Positions 52,180 through 60,570 of a stretch of DNA of 64,000 bases are shown here, one piece after another; position 1 is the first letter of the stretch; each line of letters opens with the position of its first letter. The translations under genes and the position numbers were made by a program. The stretch comes from R-RK-3 sp031399085 (lineage in GTDB: Bacteria; Pseudomonadota; Alphaproteobacteria; Rhizobiales; Rhodomicrobiaceae), in the NCBI GenBank assembly GCA_031399085.1, contig JANNOQ010000007.1, positions 1-64,000 on the forward strand, read 5' to 3'. The notes beneath the pieces were generated by a model. That model was not told where the DNA came from and made no database searches. It worked only from the letters and a program-made list of their open reading frames with translations.

Positions 52180-53943
52180 CTACCCATCCGCGGACGCCGT
52201 CTTCACTTGCGCGGCGATTTCGGGATGGTATTCCGGCTCATGCTTGCGCGCGAGGGCTACGACGGGGGTCTCGCTACGAGCGCGGGCGAAGTCCACATTG
52301 CGGACGACATTGGGGATCTCTTGCGGCGATTCCTCGGTGCGAGGTGCGGTCAGCAATGTCCACAAGGCAGCCCCTGCATACATGATCAGCGCGGCAGAAT
52401 GCTTGGATTCCTCCACCTCCGGCACCCACCAGACCACCACCGTAAACGGCGCGGCGATAGCCAGCCCGATGACGAAACGAGAGAGCCACCAACCCGGCAC
52501 GAGCGCCGCCATCGGCAAGGTCCAAACCAGGTACCAGGGCCAGAGATGGCTGATCGCCGAGAACGAAACGGCCGACATCACTGCAACTGCCGCGCGCAGC
52601 ATTTGCTCATCATCCGGCTTCTTCCAGTATGTCACGCATTGGTGGACCGCGATGGCCGGAAAGATCAAACTGATCAGCTTACCGAACGGCTCAAGCCAAC
52701 CGCCGAGGGCTTCGGCGAGTGCGGCGAATGCATCGCTCGGCTGCAGGAACCGCCATTCGCTGATCAGCAGCACGCCGTCGAAAAACGCAAAGGACCGATA
52801 GAATAACGCCATAACCGCAACGCTGAAGAGTACCGCCGGGATAAGCCGGAGGACATAGGCGCGCGGGCCGAGACCTTGCTTCCTGATGCAGTAAATGAGG
52901 TCGACAAGGAAGAGCGGCGCGGTGGTGTATTTGCACAGGGCCGAAGCCGCAAGGGCGAGCGGCGCACTCATCCGCGTCTGCAGCAGAAGGACGACCCAAA
53001 GCAGGGCGGGCAACGCCATGATGATGTCGTTGTGCCCCTCGCCCACGGTCTGCCAAACGCCGAGCGGCACCCACCCGGCAACGGCCAGCGCGGTCGATCG
53101 GTGGCCCGACCCCGTTTGCCGCATGATCTTGTCGACCAGAACCAGCGATGCGCACCATGACGCGGTCAGCACGGCCTTGAACAGCAAGGCGGTGACCAGC
53201 AGGCTTCCGCCCGCGACCGCCATCGTTGCGGCCGAAATCACCGCCCAGAGCGGACCGTAGGACATTGTCATGGGGAAATGATCGAGCGGCAGCCGCTCGA
53301 GCATGGCGGGCGTGAACGTCTCGTAATAGGGATTGATGCCGGAGGCGATCATGTCACCCCAGACGACGGACAGCCAGAAATCCTGCGTGAACACCGGAAA
53401 GGCGAAGAAACTGACCGCGGCAAATGCGAGCGACCATTTCAAAATCAGCGGCGCGGTCACATGGTCCTGCTGGCGCGGGTTTTGGCCGAGCAGGAACACG
53501 AGCACCACCATCGCCAGGCTCGCCACGATCAGCGGGATCCAATGCGAAACGACGACCGCGAGCGGCCCGTCGAAAAGCGCCCTGATGGCGTTGACGTGTT
53601 CCACCCCGTAAAGGCGGTTAAAAAACGCCGTTGCATTCGGCGCGTCGACCGGGTCCCAAAGCGCCGGCGCCTGAAGGTAGGATGTCGCGGCCATGACCGC
53701 ATAAGCAGCAACGGCGGTGATCCCCAGCGCATTCACGCAGCGTTGAAGCGATAACCCCGCCAATGAAAGTCCCCCATACCGGAAGCGGTTGACCCGCCAC
53801 GGTTTTACCTTAAGTGTTATGAACGCTTGGTGATGCGAAAAGTGCCATTCCAATGATACCGATCGAAGACCATGCAAGGGGCACCTTTGCCAATCCTTCT
53901 CCGTAGCTAACGACCCCCCGGCAAGGCGCCGCAGTTCTTGCAT
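52180..53943 (-). CDS. Polytopic GT-C type glycosyltransferase-like membrane protein
   Basis: The 587-residue protein has about twelve membrane spans in the GT-C plan. A first-loop acidic stretch near span 2 (SVVWGDMIASGINPYYETFT) is reminiscent of the DxD/ExD site of polyprenol-phosphate-dependent mannosyl/glucosyltransferases, and 'GEGHNDIIMALPALLWVVLL' follows the usual helix. It likely adds a sugar from a polyprenyl-phosphate donor to a periplasmic or extracellular glycan. Family level is uncertain (GT87/MptB/DUF2029-like). It lies at the end of the minus-strand group with SGNH and carbamoyltransferase genes. The start at 53943 is the only ATG before span 1 that keeps it intact. Confidence 0.6.
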   Translation of the reverse strand: MQELRRLAGGSLATEKDWQRCPLHGLRSVSLEWHFSHHQAFITLKVKPWRVNRFRYGGLSLAGLSLQRCVNALGITAVAAYAVMAATSYLQAPALWDPVDAPNATAFFNRLYGVEHVNAIRALFDGPLAVVVSHWIPLIVASLAMVVLVFLLGQNPRQQDHVTAPLILKWSLAFAAVSFFAFPVFTQDFWLSVVWGDMIASGINPYYETFTPAMLERLPLDHFPMTMSYGPLWAVISAATMAVAGGSLLVTALLFKAVLTASWCASLVLVDKIMRQTGSGHRSTALAVAGWVPLGVWQTVGEGHNDIIMALPALLWVVLLLQTRMSAPLALAASALCKYTTAPLFLVDLIYCIRKQGLGPRAYVLRLIPAVLFSVAVMALFYRSFAFFDGVLLISEWRFLQPSDAFAALAEALGGWLEPFGKLISLIFPAIAVHQCVTYWKKPDDEQMLRAAVAVMSAVSFSAISHLWPWYLVWTLPMAALVPGWWLSRFVIGLAIAAPFTVVVWWVPEVEESKHSAALIMYAGAALWTLLTAPRTEESPQEIPNVVRNVDFARARSETPVVALARKHEPEYHPEIAAQVKTASADG

Positions 53944-53998
53944 CCTCCATTACATTGCCAACCCTCTGGCGTCTATACACCGTTAGACGAAGTATCCG

Positions 53999-55402
53999 TC
54001 AAAATACTTCAGCAAGAATTCTCCCAACGACTTGATTGCCATAACCCGACATATGGGCGTCGAGTTCCCAGTACAGGTCGTCAGTTTCCACACCGCGTTT
54101 GTTAAGCTCAGCCGTGACGTCGTAATACTTTATTCCCAGCGACGAAAGATAGGCCATGGTTTCTTTGTAAAAATTCGTCGCATCGGCCGGATCATATAGG
54201 GAAGGCGGCCCCGGATGCGGCAGCACAAATTCTAGCGAATAGCCATTGGCGAGTGCGTGGTCGCGCCACTGCTTGATCACGGCTTTGTTCGCATCGGCAT
54301 ATTTGAAATTCTCGTAGTTGAGATGGCCATCCTGCGTTTGCAGGTAGGTCAGCCGGTGCAGGTCGTACAGTTTTTGTCCCTTATAGACCGAATATCGGTC
54401 GAACCAATCCAACATCGGCTCCTCGCCCAGCACTCCGATATGACGCCCGAGCCAGGGCGCGCGATCATTTAAGGCGTGCAGACCGGCGTTGAGGATCTGC
54501 GACGTCATCGAATATTCCAGCAGAAAACGCGACAGCGAAAAATTCTGCGGCGCGCCGGTCGTTGCGGACGGCTTTGCGGCCTCCCGCTCGGCCCGCGCCT
54601 GATCGAACCACCCCTGGTCCAGTTCGACAATCTCATTGTCGCGGGTGAGCATTTTGGTGTCCGCCAGGCCGTCGTCGACCACGCTGCCATGCGGGTGCAT
54701 ATAGTCGTTTACCGTGTCCGTCGGCGAGTAGACCACGAAAACCCGCGCCGGCCAGCGCCCGAGCGTCTTGCCAATGTCCAGAAATTTCGAGAATTGATGT
54801 CGCTGCCCGGTATGGGTCACGCCGCACTGAAGAATTTCGACACCCTTAATCTTTTGGATCACGGTGCCCATCAGATCTTCATATTTTGCGTGTCCCCAGG
54901 CGACGCTGTCGCCAGCGAGATACCAGAACGTGTCCGGAAGCGTCCCGGTCGGCGTATCGAAACAGCCGTTGCTGTTCGACCAAATATTATACGTCAATTC
55001 GTCCGTATAATGGACGAGGTCGGTGCGCGGAGCTGCCGTAGGCTTGATGTCGAAGCCGCGATCCGCATTGACTTCGAAATAGCCGCGCGGATAACCACGG
55101 CCGATGACATCGCCCATGATAAAGCCCTGCCGGTAGCCGGGAAACCGCATCGCAATCTCGTCGGGGGTGGCAAAGAACAGGATTGCATCAAGCACGCCGA
55201 TCGTGGCAAGGGCGATCAGCAGCTGCACGGCAAGCGCTCTAACCACCCGCCTTCCCGAAACCATCAACCCCGGCCGCTCATCCGCAACACCGTCAGATGT
55301 CCGGCGAGCGCCCTTGCGGCCGCCGGAAACAGGCGAGTTCTCAACGGCGTCGGTCAAAGGCGAGCCTCCCATAGGCAACTTCCGGTCCGGCTCCGCCGGC
55401 AT
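53999..55402 (-). CDS. Membrane-anchored SGNH/GDSL-like protein
   Basis: The 467-residue protein has a cytoplasmic N-terminus, one membrane anchor (about 54-80, VVRALAVQLLIALATIGVLD) and a large periplasmic domain. The SGNH block I is YLAGDSVAWGHAKYED, and the last conserved block is ELDAHMSGYGN with the catalytic Asp-His. A GxND-like block III is not obvious. Such anchored SGNH proteins add or remove acetyl or related groups on exported glycans, like AlgJ/AlgX. It lies ten bases after the carbamoyltransferase gene (downstream, same strand), so the two are an operon. The substrate is inferred only from this setting. Confidence 0.7.
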   Translation of the reverse strand: MPAEPDRKLPMGGSPLTDAVENSPVSGGRKGARRTSDGVADERPGLMVSGRRVVRALAVQLLIALATIGVLDAILFFATPDEIAMRFPGYRQGFIMGDVIGRGYPRGYFEVNADRGFDIKPTAAPRTDLVHYTDELTYNIWSNSNGCFDTPTGTLPDTFWYLAGDSVAWGHAKYEDLMGTVIQKIKGVEILQCGVTHTGQRHQFSKFLDIGKTLGRWPARVFVVYSPTDTVNDYMHPHGSVVDDGLADTKMLTRDNEIVELDQGWFDQARAEREAAKPSATTGAPQNFSLSRFLLEYSMTSQILNAGLHALNDRAPWLGRHIGVLGEEPMLDWFDRYSVYKGQKLYDLHRLTYLQTQDGHLNYENFKYADANKAVIKQWRDHALANGYSLEFVLPHPGPPSLYDPADATNFYKETMAYLSSLGIKYYDVTAELNKRGVETDDLYWELDAHMSGYGNQVVGRILAEVF

Positions 55403-55411
55403 TCTTCTTTG

Positions 55412-57253
55412 CTAATCGAGCTCGAATTTGTCTTTGTAATCCTTGGCCAGGCTCTGGTCCTGGGCATCCTTGCGCAGCAGGCAATCGCCGACGACAAGCG
55501 TCTCCATCTCGGTGCCCATGAAGCAGCGGAAGGCATCTTCGGGCGTACACACGATCGGCTCGCCGCGCACGTTAAAACTTGTATTCACTAATACCGAATA
55601 GCCCGTGCGCTCCTTGAACGCGCCGAGCAGGGCGTGGAATTTCGGGTTGGTCTCTTCGTGCACGGTCTGGATACGCGCCGAATAATCGACATGCGTGACG
55701 GCGGGAATGTCGGAGCGTTGCAAATTGAGCTTGTCGATGCCGAAAAGCTTTTCTTCGCCGTTGCTGATGCTCCGCCGGCGATTGCGCTTCACATCGGCGA
55801 CGAGCAGCATGTAGGGGCTGTCCTCGTCCAGCTCAAAATAATCGGCCACGTCCTCGCGCAGCACGGCGGGGGCGAAGGGGCGAAAGCTTTCGCGGTATTT
55901 GATCTTGAGGTTGAGCGTCTTCTGCATCTCGGGATTGCGGGGATCGCCCAGGATCGAGCGCGCCCCAAGCGCGCGCGGTCCGAACTCCATACGGCCCTGG
56001 AACCAGCCCACCGCATCGCCCGCCGTCAGCGAGTCGACCGTGCGTCCTAGCAGCTCCGTCTGGTCGAAAACCTCATAGCGCGCGCCGCTCGCCGTCAGCC
56101 GCTGCTCGACATCGCCTTGCGCGAAATCGGGGCCGAGATAGGAGCCTTGCATTGCGTCCAGCTTGCCGTTGACATGGCGGGGCTGCCCCAGATGGACGTA
56201 GTGCGCCGCAAGCGCGGCGCCGAGCGCGCCGCCCGCATCGCCCGCCGCCGGCTGCACCCAGATCCGGTCGAATTGTCCGTCCCGCAGGATCTTGCCGTTG
56301 GCCACGCAATTGAGCGCCACGCCACCCGCCATGCAAAGATTACGAATGCCGTAGGTCCGCGCCAATTCGCGTGTGATGCGCAGCATGATCTCTTCGGTGA
56401 CTTTTTGGATCGACGCCGCCAGGTCCATCTCGCGCTGCGCCACCAGCCCTTCGGAATCGCGCGGCGGCGCGCCGAACAGCTCGTGGAATTTCTCCGAAGT
56501 CATCGTCAGGCCGGTCATGTAATTGAAATAGCTGGGGTCCAGCCAGAACGACCCGTCCGGCTTGACGTCGACAATATGCTTCATGATCAGGTCGAAATAT
56601 TTCGGCTCGCCATAAGGGGCGAGGCCCATCACCTTATATTCGCCGGAGTTGACCTTAAAGCCGGTGTAATAGGTGAAGGCGGAGTAAAGCAGGCCGAGAC
56701 TGTGCGGAAACTTGATTTCGCGGACCGTCTCCAGCGTATTGCCGCGTCCGATTGACACCGAAGTCGTCGTCCATTCGCCGACGCCATCGAGCGCCAGGAC
56801 GACCGCTTCCTCGAAAGGCGAGGCAAAGAAGGCGGAGGCGGCGTGGCTTTGATGGTGGCCGGCGAATAGCAATTTTTTGCCGTCCATCTCGCCCGTCGCG
56901 GAGAATGGCTTGAGCGCCTTGATCAGCCCGTTCTTTTGAAACAGCTTGTCCTTGATCCAGATCGGGATGGCCATGCGGAAGGACTGAAAACCGCTTGGCA
57001 CATTGGCCAGATAGGTCTCGATCAGCCGCTCGAACTTCACCAGCGGCTTCTCAAAGAACGCCACATGATCGACCTGGTCCAAATCAATCCGCGCCTGGTC
57101 GAGGCAAAAGCGGATGGCGTGCTCAGGGAAGGCGGCGTCGTGCTTCTTGCGCGTGAAGCGCTCCTCCTGGGCGGCGGCGGCGATGCGGCCGTCCTCGACC
57201 AGAGCGGCGGCACTGTCGTGATAAAACGCGGAAATTCCAAGAATGCGCATCAT
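55412..57253 (-). CDS. Carbamoyltransferase (NodU/CmcH family)
   Basis: The 613-residue product matches the two-domain NodU/CmcH carbamoyltransferases: the kinase-like N-terminal domain starts MRILGISAFYHDSAAALVED with the metal-binding H/D pair; 'LCMAGGVALNCVANGKILRD' and 'GDAGGALGAALAAHY' are conserved family blocks; the YrdC-like C-terminal domain has 'PEDAFRCFMGTEMETLVVGD' and 'YSVLVNTSFNVRGEPIVCTP'. It transfers a carbamoyl group from carbamoyl phosphate through an adenylate to a hydroxyl of a sugar or natural product. The gene sits with SxtJ-like, SGNH and GT genes, implying glycan decoration. Either of the two ATGs at 57253/57250 may be used. Confidence 0.9.
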   Translation of the reverse strand: MMRILGISAFYHDSAAALVEDGRIAAAAQEERFTRKKHDAAFPEHAIRFCLDQARIDLDQVDHVAFFEKPLVKFERLIETYLANVPSGFQSFRMAIPIWIKDKLFQKNGLIKALKPFSATGEMDGKKLLFAGHHQSHAASAFFASPFEEAVVLALDGVGEWTTTSVSIGRGNTLETVREIKFPHSLGLLYSAFTYYTGFKVNSGEYKVMGLAPYGEPKYFDLIMKHIVDVKPDGSFWLDPSYFNYMTGLTMTSEKFHELFGAPPRDSEGLVAQREMDLAASIQKVTEEIMLRITRELARTYGIRNLCMAGGVALNCVANGKILRDGQFDRIWVQPAAGDAGGALGAALAAHYVHLGQPRHVNGKLDAMQGSYLGPDFAQGDVEQRLTASGARYEVFDQTELLGRTVDSLTAGDAVGWFQGRMEFGPRALGARSILGDPRNPEMQKTLNLKIKYRESFRPFAPAVLREDVADYFELDEDSPYMLLVADVKRNRRRSISNGEEKLFGIDKLNLQRSDIPAVTHVDYSARIQTVHEETNPKFHALLGAFKERTGYSVLVNTSFNVRGEPIVCTPEDAFRCFMGTEMETLVVGDCLLRKDAQDQSLAKDYKDKFELD

Positions 57254-57405
57254 CCGCTCCGCAGTTGGTTTCCGGAATCGAGGACGGTGCCGGGAAAATC
57301 GGCGAACGCGGCTTGGGTGAGCAGGACGCGGTGAAAATTTCCGTCCGCCTCAACGTCCAGCAGCGCCTGCGCCTTTGAACAGACACCTATTGAGAACACC
57401 TGCAT
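57250..57405 (-). CDS. Possible 51-residue coupled small ORF
   Basis: Reading from the ATG at 57405 gives 51 residues (start MQVFSIGVCSKAQALLDVEA), ending at the TGA that overlaps the ATGATG of the carbamoyltransferase. That would couple their translation. A purine-rich GGGGGAGG abuts the ATG, which is too close for a standard site. No domain or membrane span is visible. It may be real or the upstream part of a longer frame; support is weak. Confidence 0.3.
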   Translation of the reverse strand: MQVFSIGVCSKAQALLDVEADGNFHRVLLTQAAFADFPGTVLDSGNQLRSG

Positions 57406-57481
57406 CCTCCCCCATTCCGATCGATTGTGAACGGTCCCAGCCGGTGGCCGGGAACCGGTTCTAACTGTCCCTGACAATGCC

Positions 57482-57925
57482 TTAGAACTGATTTTTCATT
57501 GAGGCGAGCTTGGCTTCGGCGGGATCGGGCTCCAGCCAATAGGTCGACGCATCCGAATTGCGTTTGGACCGCAGCGGGTCATGGCCGATTCGCATCAGCA
57601 AGCCCACCGGGACCATGGCGATGGCAAACATCAGGAACATGACCACCGGATTCATCACGCGGCTGAGCAGCATGCCAAAAGCGAACCAAACCGAACTCAG
57701 CGGCTCGAGCAGCCGAGGCGCGGTCAGGCTCAAGGCGAGGAGGCAAAGCGCGACCACGATGGCAATGGGCACAACCACGGGATTGTCGCGGAACAGCACG
57801 GCGACGATAACGGCCACGCCGACGAAAACCAGACCCGTGGAGCGCGCCGATGGCGGTTTGACCGGGCTTGCCGCAAACGACTCGTGAAAGTTCTGCTTGG
57901 CCCGAGATTTCTCAGTCATTTCCAC
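57482..57925 (-). CDS. SxtJ-like small membrane protein
   Basis: The 147-residue protein has three or four membrane spans (LVFVGVAVIVAVLF, 'VVPIAIVVALCLLALSLTAP', 'VVMFLMFAIAMVPVGLLMRI') after a 30-residue polar N-terminus. Small proteins of this plan occur beside NodU-type carbamoyltransferases; the name comes from SxtJ of the saxitoxin cluster, where a carbamoyltransferase is also the neighbour. The C-terminal segment 'TYWLEPDPAEAKLASMKNQF' is typical. It is first in the minus-strand group. A role in docking or transport with the carbamoyltransferase is inferred only. No toxin gene is present here. Confidence 0.7.
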   Translation of the reverse strand: MEMTEKSRAKQNFHESFAASPVKPPSARSTGLVFVGVAVIVAVLFRDNPVVVPIAIVVALCLLALSLTAPRLLEPLSSVWFAFGMLLSRVMNPVVMFLMFAIAMVPVGLLMRIGHDPLRSKRNSDASTYWLEPDPAEAKLASMKNQF

Positions 57926-58146
57926 ACTCTACGCATCAGCAATAAACGTCGATCATTACCGGCGTTTAGCGGTCCTGTACGGTTGGGCAGGGCTCCATCA
58001 TCATCAACACCACTCCCCAGCATTGCATCATATGGGCACAGAAAGATGAACGCGGCCCGAACGTTTGCGGCAAGAATTAGCCATCCGCGTCAACAGATCA
58101 CGCCGGCAAGAGTTCCTGTTGCACAGGTCTCGTCGCCTTTTTGGCC

Positions 58147-58968
58147 TTACGGCGCTTGCTTTGTAGCCTTTAGAGGCGGGCAAAGGAAGATCGGCGGCTC
58201 GTAGACGATGGGGCGCACGGTGAAGAAGGTGGTGGGGCGGCTGCGCCAGGAGCTGTTGTCGACCGAGAGCCAACTGCCGGTCGTGATGCCGACATGGCGG
58301 AAGCGCGTATTGCCGCCCTTTGCTTGTTTCTGGCGGTCGCCGATCCTCGCCCGCCCGCCTTGCCATTTCGAATTCCAAGCGACCATGCAGCCGCCCTCCT
58401 GGACTTGCGAGGGACGCCAGCCGTTTGCATAGGCCATATCGTAGATGCCTTTGGCGTTGGCGGTGTATTTGGCCCAGCCGCAGCCCGCCTGCTTCAGGAT
58501 GGCGTAGACGACGAGGGCACAGGAATTGAACCCCGGCATGTCCCAATAGCGCGTCGTCAAGCGGGTTTCGTCCGTATGCGTTTGTACTCCGTAAAGCGTG
58601 CCCTTCTTCTCGGCTTCGAAGACCGACGGGGCCAGCTGAGCGTAATGGATGATGGCGCCGCGCGAGCAATCCGCGGCTGGCGCGTCGGGCGCGGCGATGG
58701 CGGAGGATATGAATTGGTTCGGCTGCGGCGGCCGATGCCAGGCCCCGCCGGCGTCGAGCGAGACGAAGTCGCCGGTGTAGTTCGGCAGCGGCGAGGCGTC
58801 GATCTGGCGGGGCACGCGCGACAGAGCCTTGCTGACAGCCTTTTCGGACGGGGCCTTTTTGCCGGTCACAGGCCTCTCATCCGCCGCCGCGACCGATGCG
58901 AGGGCGAGGGCTGTAAGGACGGCAAGCCAATGCCCCGCCGCGCGCCAAGAAAGACTCCATAATGTCAT
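58147..58968 (-). CDS. Exported NlpC/P60-like (CHAP-like) protein
   Basis: From the ATG at 58968 (AGGG upstream) the product has 273 residues with a signal peptide (WLAVLTALALASVAAADE). The core shows a Cys-His pair in the right order for an NlpC/P60-like amidase: C150 in 'DMPGFNSCALVVYAILKQAG' at the start of a helix, H225 in 'TRFRHVGITTGSWLSVD', N238 as a possible third polar residue. This suggests a cell-wall or substrate-cleaving hydrolase acting in the periplasm. The flanks (residues 30-130 and the Pro-rich tail) match nothing I know. It is a single-gene unit. The family call is tentative. Confidence 0.55.
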   Translation of the reverse strand: MTLWSLSWRAAGHWLAVLTALALASVAAADERPVTGKKAPSEKAVSKALSRVPRQIDASPLPNYTGDFVSLDAGGAWHRPPQPNQFISSAIAAPDAPAADCSRGAIIHYAQLAPSVFEAEKKGTLYGVQTHTDETRLTTRYWDMPGFNSCALVVYAILKQAGCGWAKYTANAKGIYDMAYANGWRPSQVQEGGCMVAWNSKWQGGRARIGDRQKQAKGGNTRFRHVGITTGSWLSVDNSSWRSRPTTFFTVRPIVYEPPIFLCPPLKATKQAP

Positions 58969-59053
58969 GATCCGCACCCTGGCCCTATCGATCGCGCGAA
59001 GATAGGGCGGCTGACCCAATCCGGGCAAGGCTTATCGGCCGCGCACCGCGTTC

Positions 59054-60070
59054 TCACTCCAAATACGCCAATTTGATCAAGCTGCGGGAACGCTCGATGA
59101 ATTCGTCATTGTGAAACCGGCGCAGCGCGGCCATGAACAGCTTCCGTTTCATAAAAATCGTATGTTGGCTCGCCAATATCTTCTGCACTTCGGGGAGGAT
59201 GTTGAATGCATAGCCCGCCTTGCTGTCGTTAAACATGCTGGATACGAAATCGCCAAGCGTCTGGTGCTTGTCGCCATTGGATGACAGCTCGCGGAAATTG
59301 TCGACGCGTTCGATGCTAACCCCTTGAAGCAGCGCCCTGGCCTGCTGAAGCTGTTCGCTGAGGCGGAAATACAGTTTGTCGACCGGCATACCTTGGGTGG
59401 TCTCGTCGAGAGCAAGATCGAGGGCGTCGGAGACCGCGAGGGCCGCCGATCGGGCGTGCAGCTTTAGCAGCATATCAAGGATGAGGGGATCCACGGCCTG
59501 TTGGCTGCGCAGGCCTGGACTTTCAACCTGGCCTGCCCCGGCGGTCAGAGCGTCATGCAACGGCCGCCACCGCCAAACCTGGATCGGGTCGACAATATTC
59601 TTCAAGCTGCGAAAGCCCATCGGGATGAACGGGGCATCGAGTTTGCTTTTAATCTGAGCGTAAACGCTATCGGTGATACAGATGCCTCCCGGCTCCGCGA
59701 GGCCTTCCAGGCGTACGGCGATGTTGACGCCGTCACCGTGAAGCTCACCGCTTTCCATGACCACGTCGCCAAGGTTGATGCCGATCCGCAGCAGAATCGG
59801 CGTTTGCCCGGGATCGGCGGCATTTCTCGCGGCCAGGTTTCGCTGAACCTCGACGGCAAATTCAACGGCGCCGAGGACGCTTTCAAATTCCAAAAGCGTG
59901 CCGTCGCCGAGAAAACGAAAAATCCGTCCTGAATGGGCTGCAATCAAGGGGGCGAGGATCGTGCCCCTTAACATCTCGATCGAGGCCAGCGTGCGCACTT
60001 CATCTTGGCTGAGCAGTTGACTGTAGCCGACAATATCCGCAGCGACGATGGTCGTGAGTTTTCGGCGCAC
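59054..60070 (-). CDS. Class III adenylate/guanylate cyclase with unassigned C-terminal domain
   Basis: The GTG at 60070 has a perfect site (AGGGAG, six-base spacing) and gives 338 residues. The catalytic domain is residues 1-170: metal Asp D12 in 'LTTIVAADIVGYSQLL', D56 in FLGDGTLLEFES, and 'RIGINLGDVVMESGELHGDG' with 'NIAVRLEGLAEPGGICITD', the usual transition-state Asn/Arg. The C-terminal 170 residues are helical and soluble, without the TPR or membrane part that such bacterial cyclases often have; I do not recognise them. It should make cAMP in the cytosol. A TTG six bases earlier is less likely. Confidence 0.88.
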   Translation of the reverse strand: MRRKLTTIVAADIVGYSQLLSQDEVRTLASIEMLRGTILAPLIAAHSGRIFRFLGDGTLLEFESVLGAVEFAVEVQRNLAARNAADPGQTPILLRIGINLGDVVMESGELHGDGVNIAVRLEGLAEPGGICITDSVYAQIKSKLDAPFIPMGFRSLKNIVDPIQVWRWRPLHDALTAGAGQVESPGLRSQQAVDPLILDMLLKLHARSAALAVSDALDLALDETTQGMPVDKLYFRLSEQLQQARALLQGVSIERVDNFRELSSNGDKHQTLGDFVSSMFNDSKAGYAFNILPEVQKILASQHTIFMKRKLFMAALRRFHNDEFIERSRSLIKLAYLE

Positions 60071-60570
60071 GCCCAACTCCCTCTTCGATTTATAAACAAA
60101 TTTCGAGTTAAAAACGTTTTATTATCAACAACCAGACGCTCCTATTGCTAGGATCATGCAATTGATATTCCGGTATCAAGAGGCCGTCACCCCTCTTCAC
60201 AACGAAACAAAGCTTTTTCGAGTTAACCCAGGTCTGAATATATCGGCCAACGGGCCTCACTCCCGCATTTATAGAGGATCAATTCGCTTCCTGTCGATCC
60301 AACCATGCTAGACGCTTCGGATGCGTGTTTCTACTTAATCCTCCGTATTCGGATGAAAACGCCGCAAATCGGACCCGTCGCGGCACTGCCATTGCCGCAT
60401 TCCGCCAGGCGGCAACAAGGCAAAATATGAACGAAATTTTTTCCTCGATTCTTTGCTGAAGCCGGGCGACCATGCGGGCGCGGTTCGGTTTGCATCCTGA
60501 ACGGGACGCGGGCCGTGAACGACAATACGCTCTCCCCCGGCAAGAGGGGAGGCATCGGAGGAGGACTGCC
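60071..60570. other. Divergent promoter region with 11-bp direct repeats
   Basis: About 500 bases between the cyclase and acyl-CoA ligase genes, AT-rich near 60090-60130. TTTCGAGTTAA occurs at 60103-60113 and again at 60216-60226, a possible pair of binding sites. GGAGGAGGA just before 60571 is the ligase ribosome site. No RNA gene is seen. Confidence 0.45.

Noticed and set aside
55412..57925. Saxitoxin-type toxin cluster
   Set aside because: Only the carbamoyltransferase and SxtJ-like neighbours match; the biosynthetic core genes are absent, and such pairs occur in many glycan loci.
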